Source: Acinetobacter tianfuensis
GTDB taxonomy: Bacteria; Pseudomonadota; Gammaproteobacteria; Pseudomonadales; Moraxellaceae
Assembly (NCBI RefSeq): GCF_003611465.1
Contig: NZ_RAXV01000022.1
Coordinates: 1 to 64,000 of the forward strand
Length of the DNA: 64,000 bases
Direction of reading: 5' to 3'
Positions within the stretch are counted from its first letter, which is position 1; each line of letters opens with the position of its first letter. Below the pieces are notes generated by a model, which saw nothing but the letters and a program-made list of their open reading frames with translations, was not told the DNA's origin and did not search any database. The translations under genes were made by a program, and so were the position numbers. Positions 19,314-29,308 of this stretch are shown piece by piece.

Positions 19314-20144
19314 TTAAGCCACCTTAGAACTGGCATTTTCATCTGCTATATGCAGCGCAGGTTTTGCCTTTTTCTTACTGTCACCTTTGCCTTGACTGTC
19401 CAATTTGCTCAGGAAACGCTCTACATAACGGTACATATCAAACCATGTAATTTCACCGATACAAGGCAGTTCTGTACCGTCTTCCCATGTTGGATTTTTA
19501 TCTTCAAAAAATTCAATTTTCTGATTTTTTTGACGCATTTCTTTGGTAATTGGCGCAACATCACCTTTCAGCGGCTGATAATCTGCTCCAAAATTAATTA
19601 AACCTGTTTGAGGGTCATAATACTCACTGAAATATTGCTCACAATAAGAGGTGACATAATCAGCTAAATGTTTGTTTTTATCTGCATAGTGAGGGAAATA
19701 GCTATAATAATTATTCGCCAGCAGCAAGTAAGTTTTAAAACCTTTCGAAATAAGTATCCAATACACTGGACTAAAAGGATGACGGAATTTATACGCAAGA
19801 ATGTAACGGTACATTGCCCGCTGCAAAGCGCGGCTGCCCCAAAATTCTTGCTCAATAATGGTATCACCGCTGAAAAATGCATGCTGCGCTTTGCCATCAA
19901 CTAAAAAATCACGCTCTAAAATAGTAGAGAAACCGACAATATGCTTATTTTTAGGCTCACGAATTAGAAATACACCCGTTTTTTTTAGAAAATCACTTTC
20001 AAAAATTTCATAAGACGTATTTGCATAATATTTCTGGTAAATGCCATACATTCTTTTCAAATCTTGAACCGAAATTTGTGACGTAAGTTTGTATTCACTA
20101 TAAGGCTCTTTTTTCAGCTGCCTTAACAATTTAAATTCCAACAT
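19314..20144 (-). CDS. Acyltransferase-like protein, first gene of GH3 operon
   Basis: 276 residues. The region VFLIREPKNKHIVGFSTI followed by FFSGDTIIEQEFWGSRALQRAMYRYIL looks like a GNAT core with its acceptor loop. A lysine-rich tail ends KKKAKPALHIADENASSKVA. The frame reads up to a GTG at 20174, but the ATG at 20144 follows AAAAGGAACA and is preferred. It lies 2 nt before the GH3 start. No family is recognised with certainty; the acetyltransferase call rests on fold-like patterns. Confidence 0.6.
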   Translation of the reverse strand: MLEFKLLRQLKKEPYSEYKLTSQISVQDLKRMYGIYQKYYANTSYEIFESDFLKKTGVFLIREPKNKHIVGFSTILERDFLVDGKAQHAFFSGDTIIEQEFWGSRALQRAMYRYILAYKFRHPFSPVYWILISKGFKTYLLLANNYYSYFPHYADKNKHLADYVTSYCEQYFSEYYDPQTGLINFGADYQPLKGDVAPITKEMRQKNQKIEFFEDKNPTWEDGTELPCIGEITWFDMYRYVERFLSKLDSQGKGDSKKKAKPALHIADENASSKVA

Positions 20145-20307
20145 TTCATTGTTCCTTTTACTTGCTTTAATCACACAAGCTTTTTTGTTTTTGTTTTTCT
20201 AAATCATTGCCAGAGCTCATTGCCTGCAATTCGGGTGACATATTAGAACCTTCAAATATTCAAATGCAATCGGCTTTACGTATTTCCACTAAAAATGCGA
20301 CAAGCGC

Positions 20308-20341
20308 AAAAAAACCAATCCAGCCTAGGCCAGATTGGTTT
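20308..20341 (-). terminator. Terminator of clpB
   Basis: On the minus strand, AAACCAATC and GATTGGTTT frame a 12-nt inner segment and a T run follows. It lies 28 nt after the clpB stop. Confidence 0.8.
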
Positions 20342-20368
20342 GCATTAGAGAGCTATTTTGTGATCAGA

Positions 20369-22948
20369 TTAACTTAATTTAAGCTTACTGAACGTCAGAT
20401 GCCCTTGATCACTTTGTATCTGGATTGTATCTCCAGGCTGGAATTCACCAGACAGTATTTTCTGAGCCAAGCTATTTTCGACTTGCTGCTGGATTGCGCG
20501 TTTTAATGGACGAGCACCATAAACAGGGTCAAAACCAGCTTCAACCAATTGATCAAATGCACTGTCATCCACAGACAAAATCATGTCTTTTTCACTTAAA
20601 CGCGCACGTAAACGGTCTAACTGAATATCTGCAATACCGCGTATTTGCGCTTTCTTCAGTGAGTGGAATACAACCAGCTCATCAATACGGTTGATAAATT
20701 CAGGACGGAAATGTTCGCTCACTGCGCCCATGACAACTGCTCGAATCTCTTCATCTGTTGCCCCATCCCCAAGCTCTCGGACATCACTCGAACCTAAGTT
20801 CGATGTCATGACAATCACCGTATTTTTGAAGTCCACTACACGGCCTTGCGAATCAGTCAATCGGCCGTCATCCAGCACTTGCAGCAAAATATTAAACACA
20901 TCTGGATGTGCTTTTTCGACCTCATCAAACAGCACAATACTATATGGCTTACGGCGAACAGCCTCAGTCAAAATACCGCCTTCTTCATAGCCGACATAGC
21001 CCGGAGGCGCGCCAACCAAACGGCTGACTGAGTGTTTTTCCATAAACTCAGACATATCAATACGGATAATGGCATCATCGCTGTCAAACAAGAAACTGCC
21101 GAGCGCTTTGGTCAATTCAGTTTTACCTACCCCAGTAGGGCCTAGGAATAAGAATGAGCCGCTTGGACGGTTCGGATCTGACAAACCTGCACGTGAACGG
21201 CGTACTGCATTTGATACAGCAACCACAGCATCATCTTGGCCAACTACACGGTGATGCAGATAATCTTCCATATGAAGGAGCTTTTCTCGTTCACCCTGCA
21301 TCATTTTAGACACTGGAATACCTGTTGCAGCACTGACAACTTCAGCAATTTCATTGTCTGTTACTTTGTTGCGCAGCAGTTTAGGCGATTCATTATCTTC
21401 AGCTGCTTCTATGCGCTCCAGCTCTTTCTGCAGGTCTGGAATTACGCCATACTGCAAACGTCCAGCCTCTGCCAAGTCACCCTCACGCTGCGCCTTTTCT
21501 AAACCAATACGCGCCTGATCCAGCTTTAACTGAATTGTTTTGTTGCCTTCAACTAAAGCTTTATCTGCACGCCACACTTCTTCTAAGTCGTTGTATTCAA
21601 TTTGAACTTCATCAATCTGTTTTTTCAAATGATCAATTTCAGCTTTTGCGCCAGCATCTTCATCTTTTTGCACCGCAGCCAATTGCATTTTCAGCTGAAT
21701 TAAACGGCGCTCAAGTTTGTCCAAAACTTCAGGCTTAGAGTCCAATTCCATTTTAATGCGCGATGCCGCTTCATCAATCAAGTCGATCGCTTTGTCCGGC
21801 AGCTGACGGTCGGTAATATAGCGGTGCGACATTTTGGCAGCCGCAATAATGGCAGAATCTAAAATCTGTACACCATGATGCGTTGCATAACGCTCTTTCA
21901 GCCCGCGCAGGATTGCAATCGTGTCTTCTACACTCGGCTCATCAACCAAGACTTTTTGGAAACGGCGTTCTAAAGCAGCATCTTTTTCAATGTACTGACG
22001 GTATTCGTCCAGTGTTGTTGCACCCACACAGCGCAGCTCACCGCGCGCTAAGGCAGGTTTCAGCATGTTGCCGGCGTCCATTGCGCCATCGCCTTTACCA
22101 GCGCCTACAAGAGTGTGCAATTCATCAATAAATAGAATGACTGCGCCATCTTGCTTTGCCAAATCATTGAGTACTGCTTTTAGGCGCTCTTCAAACTCAC
22201 CGCGGTATTTTGCGCCAGCTAATAAAGAGCCTAAATCTAAAGACAGTACCCGTTTGCCTTTCAGACTTTCAGGCACCTCACCATTCACAATACGCTGCGC
22301 CAAACCTTCAACAATAGCAGTCTTACCTACACCCGGCTCACCAATGAGCACTGGGTTATTTTTGGTACGGCGTGACAGCACCTGCACTGTACGGCGGATT
22401 TCATCATCACGGCCAATAACGGGATCCAGCTTGCCTGTCAAAGCGCGTTCCGTTAAATCGATGGTATATTTATTCAATGAATCGCGCTGATCTTCATGAT
22501 TATTGCTCATGACTTTTTCATCACCTCGGATTTTATTAATGACAGCACGCAAGCTGTCTGCTTTTAAGCCTGCGCTATTTAATAAGGTTTTAGTTGCGCC
22601 CGTTTCCGCCAATCCTAAAATCACCCAGTCTGTCGACAGGAACTCATCTCCCGCTTTTTGCGCATAGCTATCTGCTAAGTTCAAAGCTTTGACTGCTTCT
22701 GGGTTTAAATTGATATCACCTGTTGGATTCGCAATCGTTGGGGCATCGTTCAGCGCCTGCTGCAGTTTATTTTTCAGATCTGGCAGGCTAACTCCCGCTT
22801 GCTGCAATAAGCTCAAATTGGAAGGTTCTTCCAAAAGCGTTGACAAGATATGAATGCCTTCAATGGCGGTATGGTCTTTACCCATAGCCAATGATTGCGC
22901 ATCTGATAATCCTTGCTGCAGGCGGTTTGTGAATTTTTCAAAACGCAT
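20369..22948 (-). CDS. clpB: ATP-dependent disaggregase ClpB
   Basis: 859-residue Hsp100 that pulls polypeptides out of aggregates together with DnaK. Order: Clp N-domain; AAA1 with Walker [10 protein letters not shown] (about 205) and Walker [11 protein letters not shown]; a long coiled-coil middle domain (about 410-525); AAA2 with Walker [10 protein letters not shown] (about 605) and pore loop GYVGYEEGG. The length is normal for full ClpB. GAGG precedes the ATG at good spacing. A heat-shock-type promoter lies about 40-65 nt upstream, which supports heat induction. Confidence 0.97.
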   Translation of the reverse strand: MRFEKFTNRLQQGLSDAQSLAMGKDHTAIEGIHILSTLLEEPSNLSLLQQAGVSLPDLKNKLQQALNDAPTIANPTGDINLNPEAVKALNLADSYAQKAGDEFLSTDWVILGLAETGATKTLLNSAGLKADSLRAVINKIRGDEKVMSNNHEDQRDSLNKYTIDLTERALTGKLDPVIGRDDEIRRTVQVLSRRTKNNPVLIGEPGVGKTAIVEGLAQRIVNGEVPESLKGKRVLSLDLGSLLAGAKYRGEFEERLKAVLNDLAKQDGAVILFIDELHTLVGAGKGDGAMDAGNMLKPALARGELRCVGATTLDEYRQYIEKDAALERRFQKVLVDEPSVEDTIAILRGLKERYATHHGVQILDSAIIAAAKMSHRYITDRQLPDKAIDLIDEAASRIKMELDSKPEVLDKLERRLIQLKMQLAAVQKDEDAGAKAEIDHLKKQIDEVQIEYNDLEEVWRADKALVEGNKTIQLKLDQARIGLEKAQREGDLAEAGRLQYGVIPDLQKELERIEAAEDNESPKLLRNKVTDNEIAEVVSAATGIPVSKMMQGEREKLLHMEDYLHHRVVGQDDAVVAVSNAVRRSRAGLSDPNRPSGSFLFLGPTGVGKTELTKALGSFLFDSDDAIIRIDMSEFMEKHSVSRLVGAPPGYVGYEEGGILTEAVRRKPYSIVLFDEVEKAHPDVFNILLQVLDDGRLTDSQGRVVDFKNTVIVMTSNLGSSDVRELGDGATDEEIRAVVMGAVSEHFRPEFINRIDELVVFHSLKKAQIRGIADIQLDRLRARLSEKDMILSVDDSAFDQLVEAGFDPVYGARPLKRAIQQQVENSLAQKILSGEFQPGDTIQIQSDQGHLTFSKLKLS

Positions 22949-22985
22949 TCTTGTTATTCCTCACAACAAATTTTTAACTTGATAG

Positions 22986-23014
22986 ATATATGGGAACACC
23001 TTTCACAATTTCAA
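22986..23014 (-). promoter_or_regulatory. Sigma-32 (RpoH) type promoter of clpB
   Basis: The minus strand reads TTGAAA (23009-23014), a 14-bp spacer and CCCATATAT (22986-22994). This is close to the heat-shock consensus CTTGAAA-N13/14-CCCATnT. The predicted leader is short, about 30 nt. Confidence 0.7.
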
Positions 23015-23300
23015 TATTATTTTTATATATTTTTCAAAATCTTAACTTTAAAAAAATCAACAGAACTCAGTATTAATATTGGTATTTTTAAACCCAATTT
23101 CAAGGCATCTCTTGAAAAAAATGATCTAATTTAAGCAAATAATATGACTTCCTCAGCACAGCCGCTTTTCATCCGCATAAAACGGCTCTCTGCCGCCCAA
23201 AACCGCTTTGCTACTTTGTTCATTTTGCGCCCCTAGCCGCTGAACAGCAGTGGCAAATCCGTTCATTTTTAGCGCAACCATATTGCTCCAACAAAAACCT

Positions 23301-23327
23301 AAAAAAAGCCCTCGATCATGAGGGCTT
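23301..23327 (-). terminator. Terminator of aldo/keto reductase gene
   Basis: On the minus strand AAAGCCCTC and GAGGGCTTT enclose 6 nt and a T run follows. Confidence 0.85.
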
Positions 23328-23351
23328 TCGGTTTTATGCAAGGAATATAAA

Positions 23352-24401
23352 TTAAGGTGCTGGATTCGGCTGCTGGCGGTGAATCTCTTCAATGCCTTTG
23401 AGCAGTTCTTCAGACAAATTCACATCAAAAGCATCAATGTTTTCTTTCAGCTGACTCAAATTCGTCGCGCCAATAATGGTACTGCTGACAAAGAACTGCT
23501 GTTTAATAAAAGCCAAGGCCAATTGCGTTAAGGTCAAACCATGCTGCTCTGCCAGCTGAGCGTATTGCTCTGTCGCCCAAATACTTTGCGGGTTACTGTA
23601 GCGGCTAAAGCGCGAATACAATGTTACACGCGCATTGGGCGGTTGGGCGCCATTGCGGAATTTACCCGTTAAATAACCAAAAGCTAAAGGTGAATAGGCC
23701 AAAAGTCCTACACCTTCATATTTTGCAATTTCAGACATGCCAATTTCATAGGTACGGTTAAGCAAGCTGTATGGATTCTGCACGCTGACGACTTTTTCTA
23801 AGCCCAGCTGCTGCGCCAGATGAAGGAATTTTAAAGTTCCCCATGGTGTTTCATTAGATAGGCCTATGTGGCGAATACGGCCCTTTTTCACTTCATGACT
23901 CAAAGCGGTCAACGTTTCCGCTAAATCGGTCACTTCTCGCGCATTGGCAGCATCTGCATTGCCATAGCCGAGCTGGCCAAAAAAGTTCACGGGGCGCTGC
24001 GGCCAATGCAGCTGGTATAAATCAATATAATCCGTTTGCAGGCGCTTTAAAGAAGCATCCAGTGCAGATTCGATTTCACTGGCAATATAACGCGTCTGAC
24101 CGTCACGGATGTGGCTGCCGCCCTGCGATGGGCCTGCAATCTTCGTTGCAAGAATAATGTTGTCACGGCCGCCCCGCGCTGCCAGCCAGTTACCAATAAT
24201 CTGCTCTGTAGAGCCCTGTGTTTCAGGCTTCGGCGGCACAGGATACATTTCTGCAGTATCCCAAAAGTTAATACCGCGCTCTAATGCATAGTCCAGCTGT
24301 TCAAAACCTTCCGCTTGGCTATTTTGCTCACCAAAGGTCATGGTACCTAAACAAATTTCTGGGACTAAAATACCTGACTGGCCTAAAGGTTTAAATTGCA
24401 T
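23352..24401 (-). CDS. Aldo/keto reductase (Tas-like)
   Basis: 349-residue NADPH-dependent oxidoreductase with the TIM-barrel family pattern. It starts MQFKPLGQSGILVPEICLG. The active-site region INFWDTAEMYP holds the catalytic Asp and Tyr. ILATKIAG supplies the Lys, and DYIDLYQLHWPQRP supplies the His. The WPQRPVNFFGQLGY stretch is typical of the Tas group. An ATG four codons upstream (24413) is also possible but touches the ribosome site. Monocistronic with its own terminator. Physiological substrate unknown. Confidence 0.88.
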   Translation of the reverse strand: MQFKPLGQSGILVPEICLGTMTFGEQNSQAEGFEQLDYALERGINFWDTAEMYPVPPKPETQGSTEQIIGNWLAARGGRDNIILATKIAGPSQGGSHIRDGQTRYIASEIESALDASLKRLQTDYIDLYQLHWPQRPVNFFGQLGYGNADAANAREVTDLAETLTALSHEVKKGRIRHIGLSNETPWGTLKFLHLAQQLGLEKVVSVQNPYSLLNRTYEIGMSEIAKYEGVGLLAYSPLAFGYLTGKFRNGAQPPNARVTLYSRFSRYSNPQSIWATEQYAQLAEQHGLTLTQLALAFIKQQFFVSSTIIGATNLSQLKENIDAFDVNLSEELLKGIEEIHRQQPNPAP

Positions 24402-24570
24402 AGCTGCAGGCATCCTTCTCTTAAAATATGAAATTTATATCAGCTGCTGACATGCAGCAGACTTAGACTACCCTAAATAAGCGCCAGTTTTAAATCATAA
24501 TTTCAATCATCTTATGCTTAAAAAAATATCAATGCGGTCAGACTGCAAACACATTGGCAAATTTAAATGC

Positions 24571-24602
24571 AAAAAAAGCAAACCCTAAGGTTTGCTTTTT
24601 TT
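24571..24602 (-). terminator. Terminator of vfr
   Basis: AAAAAAAGCAAACC and GGTTTGCTTTTTTT enclose a 4-nt loop. It lies immediately after the vfr stop and should be efficient on either strand. Confidence 0.88.
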
Positions 24603-24615
24603 GAACAGCCGAAAC

Positions 24616-25326
24616 TTATTCTTCATCTTCAAAATCTTCGCCAGAGAAGTCCGTGTTCTCTTCTAAAGATGCATCAAAGATTAAAATTGCTTTACCGTCA
24701 GTTTCGATCATGCCTTGCTCTTCAAGTGTTTTCAGAACACGGCCAACCATTTCACGTGAACAGCCTACAATACGGCCAATTTCTTGACGCGTAATGCGGA
24801 TTTGACGTCCGTTAGGAAGAATCATCGCTTCTGGCTGCGAAGATAAATCAATCAGGCAGCGTGCAATACGGCCTGAAACGTCAATAAACGCTAAGTCTGT
24901 TACTTTACGAGTCGTATTTTTTAAGCGGCGAACCAGCTGAGCGAATACTGCATAGCTCAAATCTGGATATTGCTTGCTTAATTCATGGAAGTTTTCATAG
25001 GTTACTTCGGCAATTTCACACACATCGCGAGTACGGACTTCCGCAGTACGCTGTGCATTCGTTTCGAATAAACCCATTTCCCCAAAGAAGTCACCCGCAT
25101 TTAAATATGCTACGACAATTTCACGCTCATCATCTTCACGAAGAATGATTGATACAGACCCCTTCAGAATCAAATATAAAGATTTTGATTCTGACCCTGC
25201 ATCAACGATCGTTGTACGTTTTGGGTAACGATTAATATATGCACGTTTTAATAATGCTTTCACTGAGTCTGGCAATTGACCTGGTGACAAAGCATCTGTG
25301 CTTAATTGTGAAAAATTTGAAGTCAT
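24616..25326 (-). CDS. vfr: CRP-family global regulator, Vfr-like
   Basis: 236 residues. The N-terminal cyclic-nucleotide-binding barrel carries GDFFGEMGLFE followed by RTAEVRT, the phosphate-binding cassette with Glu and Arg as in cAMP-binding CRP/Vfr. The C-terminal winged helix has recognition helix GCSREMVGRVLKTLEEQG (about 186-203). The Glu/Asp-rich tail after residue 218 is a lineage extension. It is divergent from the OsmC gene across 147 nt. It is likely a cAMP-responsive global regulator, perhaps of competence, pili and catabolism; targets are not visible here. Confidence 0.88.
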   Translation of the reverse strand: MTSNFSQLSTDALSPGQLPDSVKALLKRAYINRYPKRTTIVDAGSESKSLYLILKGSVSIILREDDEREIVVAYLNAGDFFGEMGLFETNAQRTAEVRTRDVCEIAEVTYENFHELSKQYPDLSYAVFAQLVRRLKNTTRKVTDLAFIDVSGRIARCLIDLSSQPEAMILPNGRQIRITRQEIGRIVGCSREMVGRVLKTLEEQGMIETDGKAILIFDASLEENTDFSGEDFEDEE

Positions 25327-25473
25327 GCTAACAGTTCCGAAAATGGATAATTTATAGATCGCACAAGACCTAAAATGAACTTGTCACACGCAAGAGATGA
25401 AATTCCTTATCAACTCAATTTATGTTAGTGTACAGGTACTTCGTAAATTTATAGCTTTTTTTAGGGACTTGCA

Positions 25474-25902
25474 ATGCAAACAAGTGTTCATTGGCTAGAG
25501 AATGTTGCATTTGAGGCAAAAACTCAAAGCGGCCATAGCATAATCATGGATGGATCGGCAGAATACGGCGGTGAAAACCGCGGTCCGCGTCCAATGGAAT
25601 TGATTTTGAATGGGCTTGGCGGCTGCGCTTCTTTTGACATTGTGACGATTTTAAAGAAAGCCCGCCAAGAGATTACTGCTGTACGCTGTGATATTTCAGC
25701 TGAACGCGCCGATACCATTCCAGCTGTTTTCACCAAAATTCACCTGCATTTTGTAGTAACAGGTAAAGCCGTAAAAGAAAAACAGGTGGCCAAAGCTGTT
25801 GAGCTTTCTGCTGAAAAATACTGTTCTGCCAGCAAAATGCTGATGGACGGCGGTGTAGAAATCACCCATGATTTTGAAATTTTAGAAGCTGAAACTGCCT
25901 AA
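25474..25902 (+). CDS. OsmC/Ohr-family protein
   Basis: 142 residues with the two conserved cysteines of the family: Cys51 in LGGCASFDIV and Cys117 in EKYCSASKML. They form the thiol-peroxidase site that reduces organic hydroperoxides. It resembles the YhfA-like OsmC subgroup, which is commonly placed next to crp in gammaproteobacteria, as here (divergent). Cytoplasmic. A terminator follows. Confidence 0.87.
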   Translation: MQTSVHWLENVAFEAKTQSGHSIIMDGSAEYGGENRGPRPMELILNGLGGCASFDIVTILKKARQEITAVRCDISAERADTIPAVFTKIHLHFVVTGKAVKEKQVAKAVELSAEKYCSASKMLMDGGVEITHDFEILEAETA

Positions 25903-25918
25903 ATTTTAACACTGCATC

Positions 25919-25947
25919 AAAAGCCCCTGCATAAATGGGGCTTTTTT
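25919..25947 (+). terminator. Terminator of OsmC gene
   Basis: AAAAGCCCC and GGGGCTTTT enclose a 9-nt loop and a T run follows. Confidence 0.87.
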
Positions 25948-26016
25948 TATGGTTAAAATCTTCACAATGCTAAGTTTACTAAAATCATCTTTTATACGCA
26001 TTCATCATGCTAAGTT

Positions 26017-26239
26017 TCACTCCAAGACTTTTAAGTAAAAATCATCAGCAAGGCGGCCTATCGCATCGACCAAGACAACAGCAAGATACTCCTAATACTG
26101 CAATATTCGCTCACTTCTATTTTTAACAAACTCAGTCATACGCACATGAATCACATTAAGCTCACATTCAAAAATGCCTTTCTCTTTCAGCTAAAAATTT
26201 AAACAAAGACGAAACCGCAATTGAGTCATCAAACAGCAT
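26017..26239 (-). pseudogene. Decayed coding remnant in 440-bp gap (tentative)
   Basis: Leftward, MLFDDSIAVSSLFKFLAERE is open. A one-base shift then continues through IFECELNVIHVRMTEFVKNR, RSERILQY, an in-frame TAG, and EYLAVVLVDAIGRLADDFYL, up to a stop at 26017. The composition is protein-like but needs one frameshift and one stop to be read through, so it would be a gene relic. I cannot name the family. The rest of the 25950-26390 gap shows only a terminator. Confidence 0.3.
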
Positions 26240-26345
26240 TAAATCACGATTTCAAAATAAATCAGGGTTCATCCATACTTGCCTTATGGCTAAACACAGC
26301 CTTAGATCTGAAAATCAAGCCAAATTGAAAAATTGCCTATAAATA

Positions 26346-26379
26346 AAAGAAAACGGCCATCAATGACCGTTTTCTTTTA
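26346..26379 (-). terminator. Terminator of MHS transporter gene
   Basis: AAAAGAAAACGG and CCGTTTTCTTTT frame a 10-nt loop, 12 nt after the stop. Symmetric, so it could act on both strands. Confidence 0.85.
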
Positions 26380-26390
26380 AAAAAATGAAC

Positions 26391-27761
26391 TTATTGTTTC
26401 CAGACTAAAGGTGACTTACTTTGCTCTGCCTCATGATCAGGTCCCAATGGTATACCTGTACGGTCACGGATAGCCAAGGTTGACAGCAATGCCACTGTTG
26501 CCATAAATGCTAAATAGTATGCAACCGCTTCCGTAGATCCAGTGGTGCTCACTAACCAAGTTCCAATCATCGGCGCAAAAGCGCCGCCTAATATTGCACC
26601 TAGAGCATATGAAATAGAAATACCGGAAAAACGGATAGATGCAGGGAACAGTTCAGCATAGTAAGATGATTGAACACCGTACGTTAGACAAATACCGCTT
26701 GCCAAGAAGCATAAACCTAAAGCAAAAAGCTGAAAGTTTCCTGTATTTACGAGTGGAAACAAGGCAAAAATACCAGCCAATTGGACAATCCAGCCAAAGA
26801 TATACGTCTTCTTACGGCCAATTTTGTCTGATAAAGCGCCTGAAATATAAGTCGTAATCAGCCAGCAAAAAGATGCCATTGTTACTGCTATCAGAACTGG
26901 AGTCCGCGCCATGGCTAATGGCCCTTCCGCATTTGTTGCATAGCTCTGAATAAAGCCGCCTGTGGTCATATAACCGCTGGCGCTATTTCCGGCAAAAACC
27001 AAAGCAGCCAATAAAACCACTAAACTATGATTTTTAAATAAATCACGGATTGGCGTTTGAGATGCACTTTTACGTTCTTTAATTTCTTCAAAAACAGGAC
27101 TTTCTTCAACTGTACGGCGAATCCAATGACCAATAAACAGCAGAACCACACTGAATAAAAACGGAATACGCCAGCCCCATTCGACAAAAGCATCACCTGG
27201 TGCAATAACACCCGTCATGAGGGCAAACATTCCTGAAGCAAGAATCAATCCCAGAGGTACGCCAATTTGCGGAAAGGCGCCAAAACGTCCGCGTTTATGT
27301 TTAGGCGCATGCTCTACCGCCATCAAAACCGCACCGCCCCACTCGCCGCCAGCAGCAATACCTTGGAAAATTCGCAGCACCAACAGCAAAATCGGCGCCA
27401 TCACACCAATACTGGCATAAGTTGGCAATAAGCCAATACAGGTTGTCGCTAAGCCCATCAGTACAAGTGTCATGACCAGAACAATTCGGCGGCCATATTT
27501 ATCACCCAAATAGCCTGCTAAAAAAGCGCCAAATGGGCGAAATAAAAAGCTGATGCCCACGGTAGCAAAAGCCAGCAATGTACCTAAAGTATTTCCGGCA
27601 GGCGCAAAGAATAAATCCTTAAAGATTAAACCTGCCGCTGCCGCATAAATAAAGAAGTCATACCATTCTACTGTGGTTCCCACAATCGTGGCATAGGCAA
27701 CTTTACGTTCATCCTTGGTCATGCGGTCCTTGCCTGACACTTCTGCAGAAGTTAATTCCAT
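26391..27761 (-). CDS. MFS transporter, metabolite:H+ symporter (MHS) family
   Basis: 456 residues with twelve predicted membrane helices. MHS marks are GTTVEWYDFFIYAAAAGLIF at helix 1, the loop GYLGDKYGRRIVL between helices 2 and 3, and FQGIAAGGEWGGAVLMA in helix 4/5. Family members (ShiA, ProP, KgtP, aromatic acid carriers) take up carboxylates or compatible solutes with protons. An ATG lies at 27773, but that at 27761 has GGAG 6 nt before it. It follows the OprD gene on the same strand and has its own palindromic site upstream. It is likely the inner-membrane uptake step for the substrate of the Rieske oxygenase. Confidence 0.85.
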   Translation of the reverse strand: MELTSAEVSGKDRMTKDERKVAYATIVGTTVEWYDFFIYAAAAGLIFKDLFFAPAGNTLGTLLAFATVGISFLFRPFGAFLAGYLGDKYGRRIVLVMTLVLMGLATTCIGLLPTYASIGVMAPILLLVLRIFQGIAAGGEWGGAVLMAVEHAPKHKRGRFGAFPQIGVPLGLILASGMFALMTGVIAPGDAFVEWGWRIPFLFSVVLLFIGHWIRRTVEESPVFEEIKERKSASQTPIRDLFKNHSLVVLLAALVFAGNSASGYMTTGGFIQSYATNAEGPLAMARTPVLIAVTMASFCWLITTYISGALSDKIGRKKTYIFGWIVQLAGIFALFPLVNTGNFQLFALGLCFLASGICLTYGVQSSYYAELFPASIRFSGISISYALGAILGGAFAPMIGTWLVSTTGSTEAVAYYLAFMATVALLSTLAIRDRTGIPLGPDHEAEQSKSPLVWKQ

Positions 27762-27802
27762 CTCTATCTCCATATAATAGAATTATTTTTTAATTGCATT
27801 CT

Positions 27803-27816
27803 GTTAATATATTAAC
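27803..27816. promoter_or_regulatory. Palindrome GTTAATATATTAAC upstream of MHS gene
   Basis: Perfect 14-nt palindrome 42-55 nt before the transporter start. Its core TTAATATATTAA recurs upstream of the porin gene at 29224-29241. Probable operator. Confidence 0.5.
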
Positions 27817-27875
27817 TAATTGATTAAAAAATTTTATACCATTAATTCTACGCTTAATTAAACCTAATCATTGGA

Positions 27876-29096
27876 TTAGAATTTTTTGGTATAGGTCACA
27901 AAGAACCGATTTTCATCAAAGTCATTTCCATACTTTGTGTCATACTTTGCAAATAAATATTGTAAGCCTACGCCTTTTAAATATTCATTTTGAAAACTAT
28001 ATGATCCAATTACATCCAGCTCTGATTCTGTATTTTCAATACCGCCAGCCATCTTAATTTTTTCACCATAAGAATATTTCACTAAGGCATTTAGGCCAGG
28101 AACGTAATCTTTAAAATTGTAACCATAAATAAGATGATACGTTTGTTCATTCTTTTTAAAGAAACCTGTAACATTCCAGTTTACAAAGTAAAGTTCTGGA
28201 ATATAGCCATCAAGCGCTGGAAATGCGTCACCAACTATTTTCTGAACTCCGGCAGAGACGGTATGGTTTTTATATTTTACAGTTTCGAGCACACCAATAT
28301 TCTGACTGTCAATATCTGCTTGCGAACCAGTGTCCTGTACATTGTAATAACGAACTTTCGAGTTCAGGCTTGTATCTGCATTAAACGCATAATTATGTTC
28401 TAGCGAAACATAATGTTTATTAAAAATATTGTCTAAGTGCACAAACGAATAAGCTGCTTTTAACTGATCATTCACACGGTATTTAAGGTCAATGTAGTTC
28501 ATGCCATCCGACTGAATTTTATTGCCATTTTGTGTGTATGAAAGCTTTTTGAACTGATCATCATTACGTGCTGAATATTTCGTCAGCACACCCAGCTCTA
28601 AACTTAGCTGATCATTAATGACACTGCTTAGAGTTCCGCCCAAATAAGTACCCACCAGCTGACGGCTTGCATCAATATTCGCAACTGGTGAATCAGCCCA
28701 AATTTCCCCGACTTTCAGCACATTATCTTTGTATTTAAGTTTGACTGCACCGCCAAACTTCGCATAGTCCGATGCCTGTTCTTGAGTCGCGCTGTCAAAA
28801 GGCAAGACAGAATCCGCAACATGCTTATCATTACTCAAACGGACAGCATATTGCACATTTGCATCTAAACCAATTTGCAACTGATCTATAGGTGTATCTT
28901 GAAATTTTGAATCATAAAATAAAGAAACTGATTGAGACCAGCTCCCTGTATCTTTGACAGCATCATTATCAAAATCACGATCAATATATGCATTTTTAAG
29001 AAAAAGCTTCCAATGATCTTCTGCCATTGCTGTTTGTGACAGGCCAAAACTCAATATTGCCAAACTAAGCAGCTTAGTTTTATGCGATGCTTTCAT
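27876..29096 (-). CDS. OprD-family outer-membrane porin
   Basis: 406 residues with a signal peptide ending TAMA (residue 25). A mature beta-barrel of alternating strands follows and ends in an aromatic-rich ENRFFVTYTKKF. Early motif LFLKNAYIDRDFDND and WADSPVANIDASRQLVGTYLGG are typical of OprD, whose members admit specific carboxylates or amino acids. It lies between the Rieske oxygenase and the MHS transporter on the same strand. The context suggests a porin for an aromatic or other organic acid. Confidence 0.87.
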   Translation of the reverse strand: MKASHKTKLLSLAILSFGLSQTAMAEDHWKLFLKNAYIDRDFDNDAVKDTGSWSQSVSLFYDSKFQDTPIDQLQIGLDANVQYAVRLSNDKHVADSVLPFDSATQEQASDYAKFGGAVKLKYKDNVLKVGEIWADSPVANIDASRQLVGTYLGGTLSSVINDQLSLELGVLTKYSARNDDQFKKLSYTQNGNKIQSDGMNYIDLKYRVNDQLKAAYSFVHLDNIFNKHYVSLEHNYAFNADTSLNSKVRYYNVQDTGSQADIDSQNIGVLETVKYKNHTVSAGVQKIVGDAFPALDGYIPELYFVNWNVTGFFKKNEQTYHLIYGYNFKDYVPGLNALVKYSYGEKIKMAGGIENTESELDVIGSYSFQNEYLKGVGLQYLFAKYDTKYGNDFDENRFFVTYTKKF

Positions 29097-29223
29097 CGTT
29101 TTACATTCCTACAGTTAAATCCATTTAGCAGACTTATTTACCCTGAATAAAAACCAAATCATTTCTCATATAAAGAAAAATTTATGATTTTTTCAAGAAA
29201 ATCAGCCACCCTATCTTTCAATT

Positions 29224-29241
29224 TAATTAATATATTAATTA
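29224..29241. promoter_or_regulatory. 18-nt palindrome TAATTAATATATTAATTA upstream of porin gene
   Basis: Perfect palindrome 128-145 nt before the OprD start, in the 212-nt gap after the Rieske gene. It shares the core TTAATATATTAA with the site at 27803. Probable operator of a common regulator. Confidence 0.5.
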
Positions 29242-29308
29242 TTGTTGTAGAATTATACCCCGACTAAAAGCGTATTTCAATTCCATAAATTACTCCTTTT
29301 ATTTCAAA

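Noticed and set aside
23153..23392. 79-codon minus-strand frame overlapping the end of the aldo/keto reductase gene
   Set aside because: Runs through the reductase terminator and has no recognisable domain or ribosome site.
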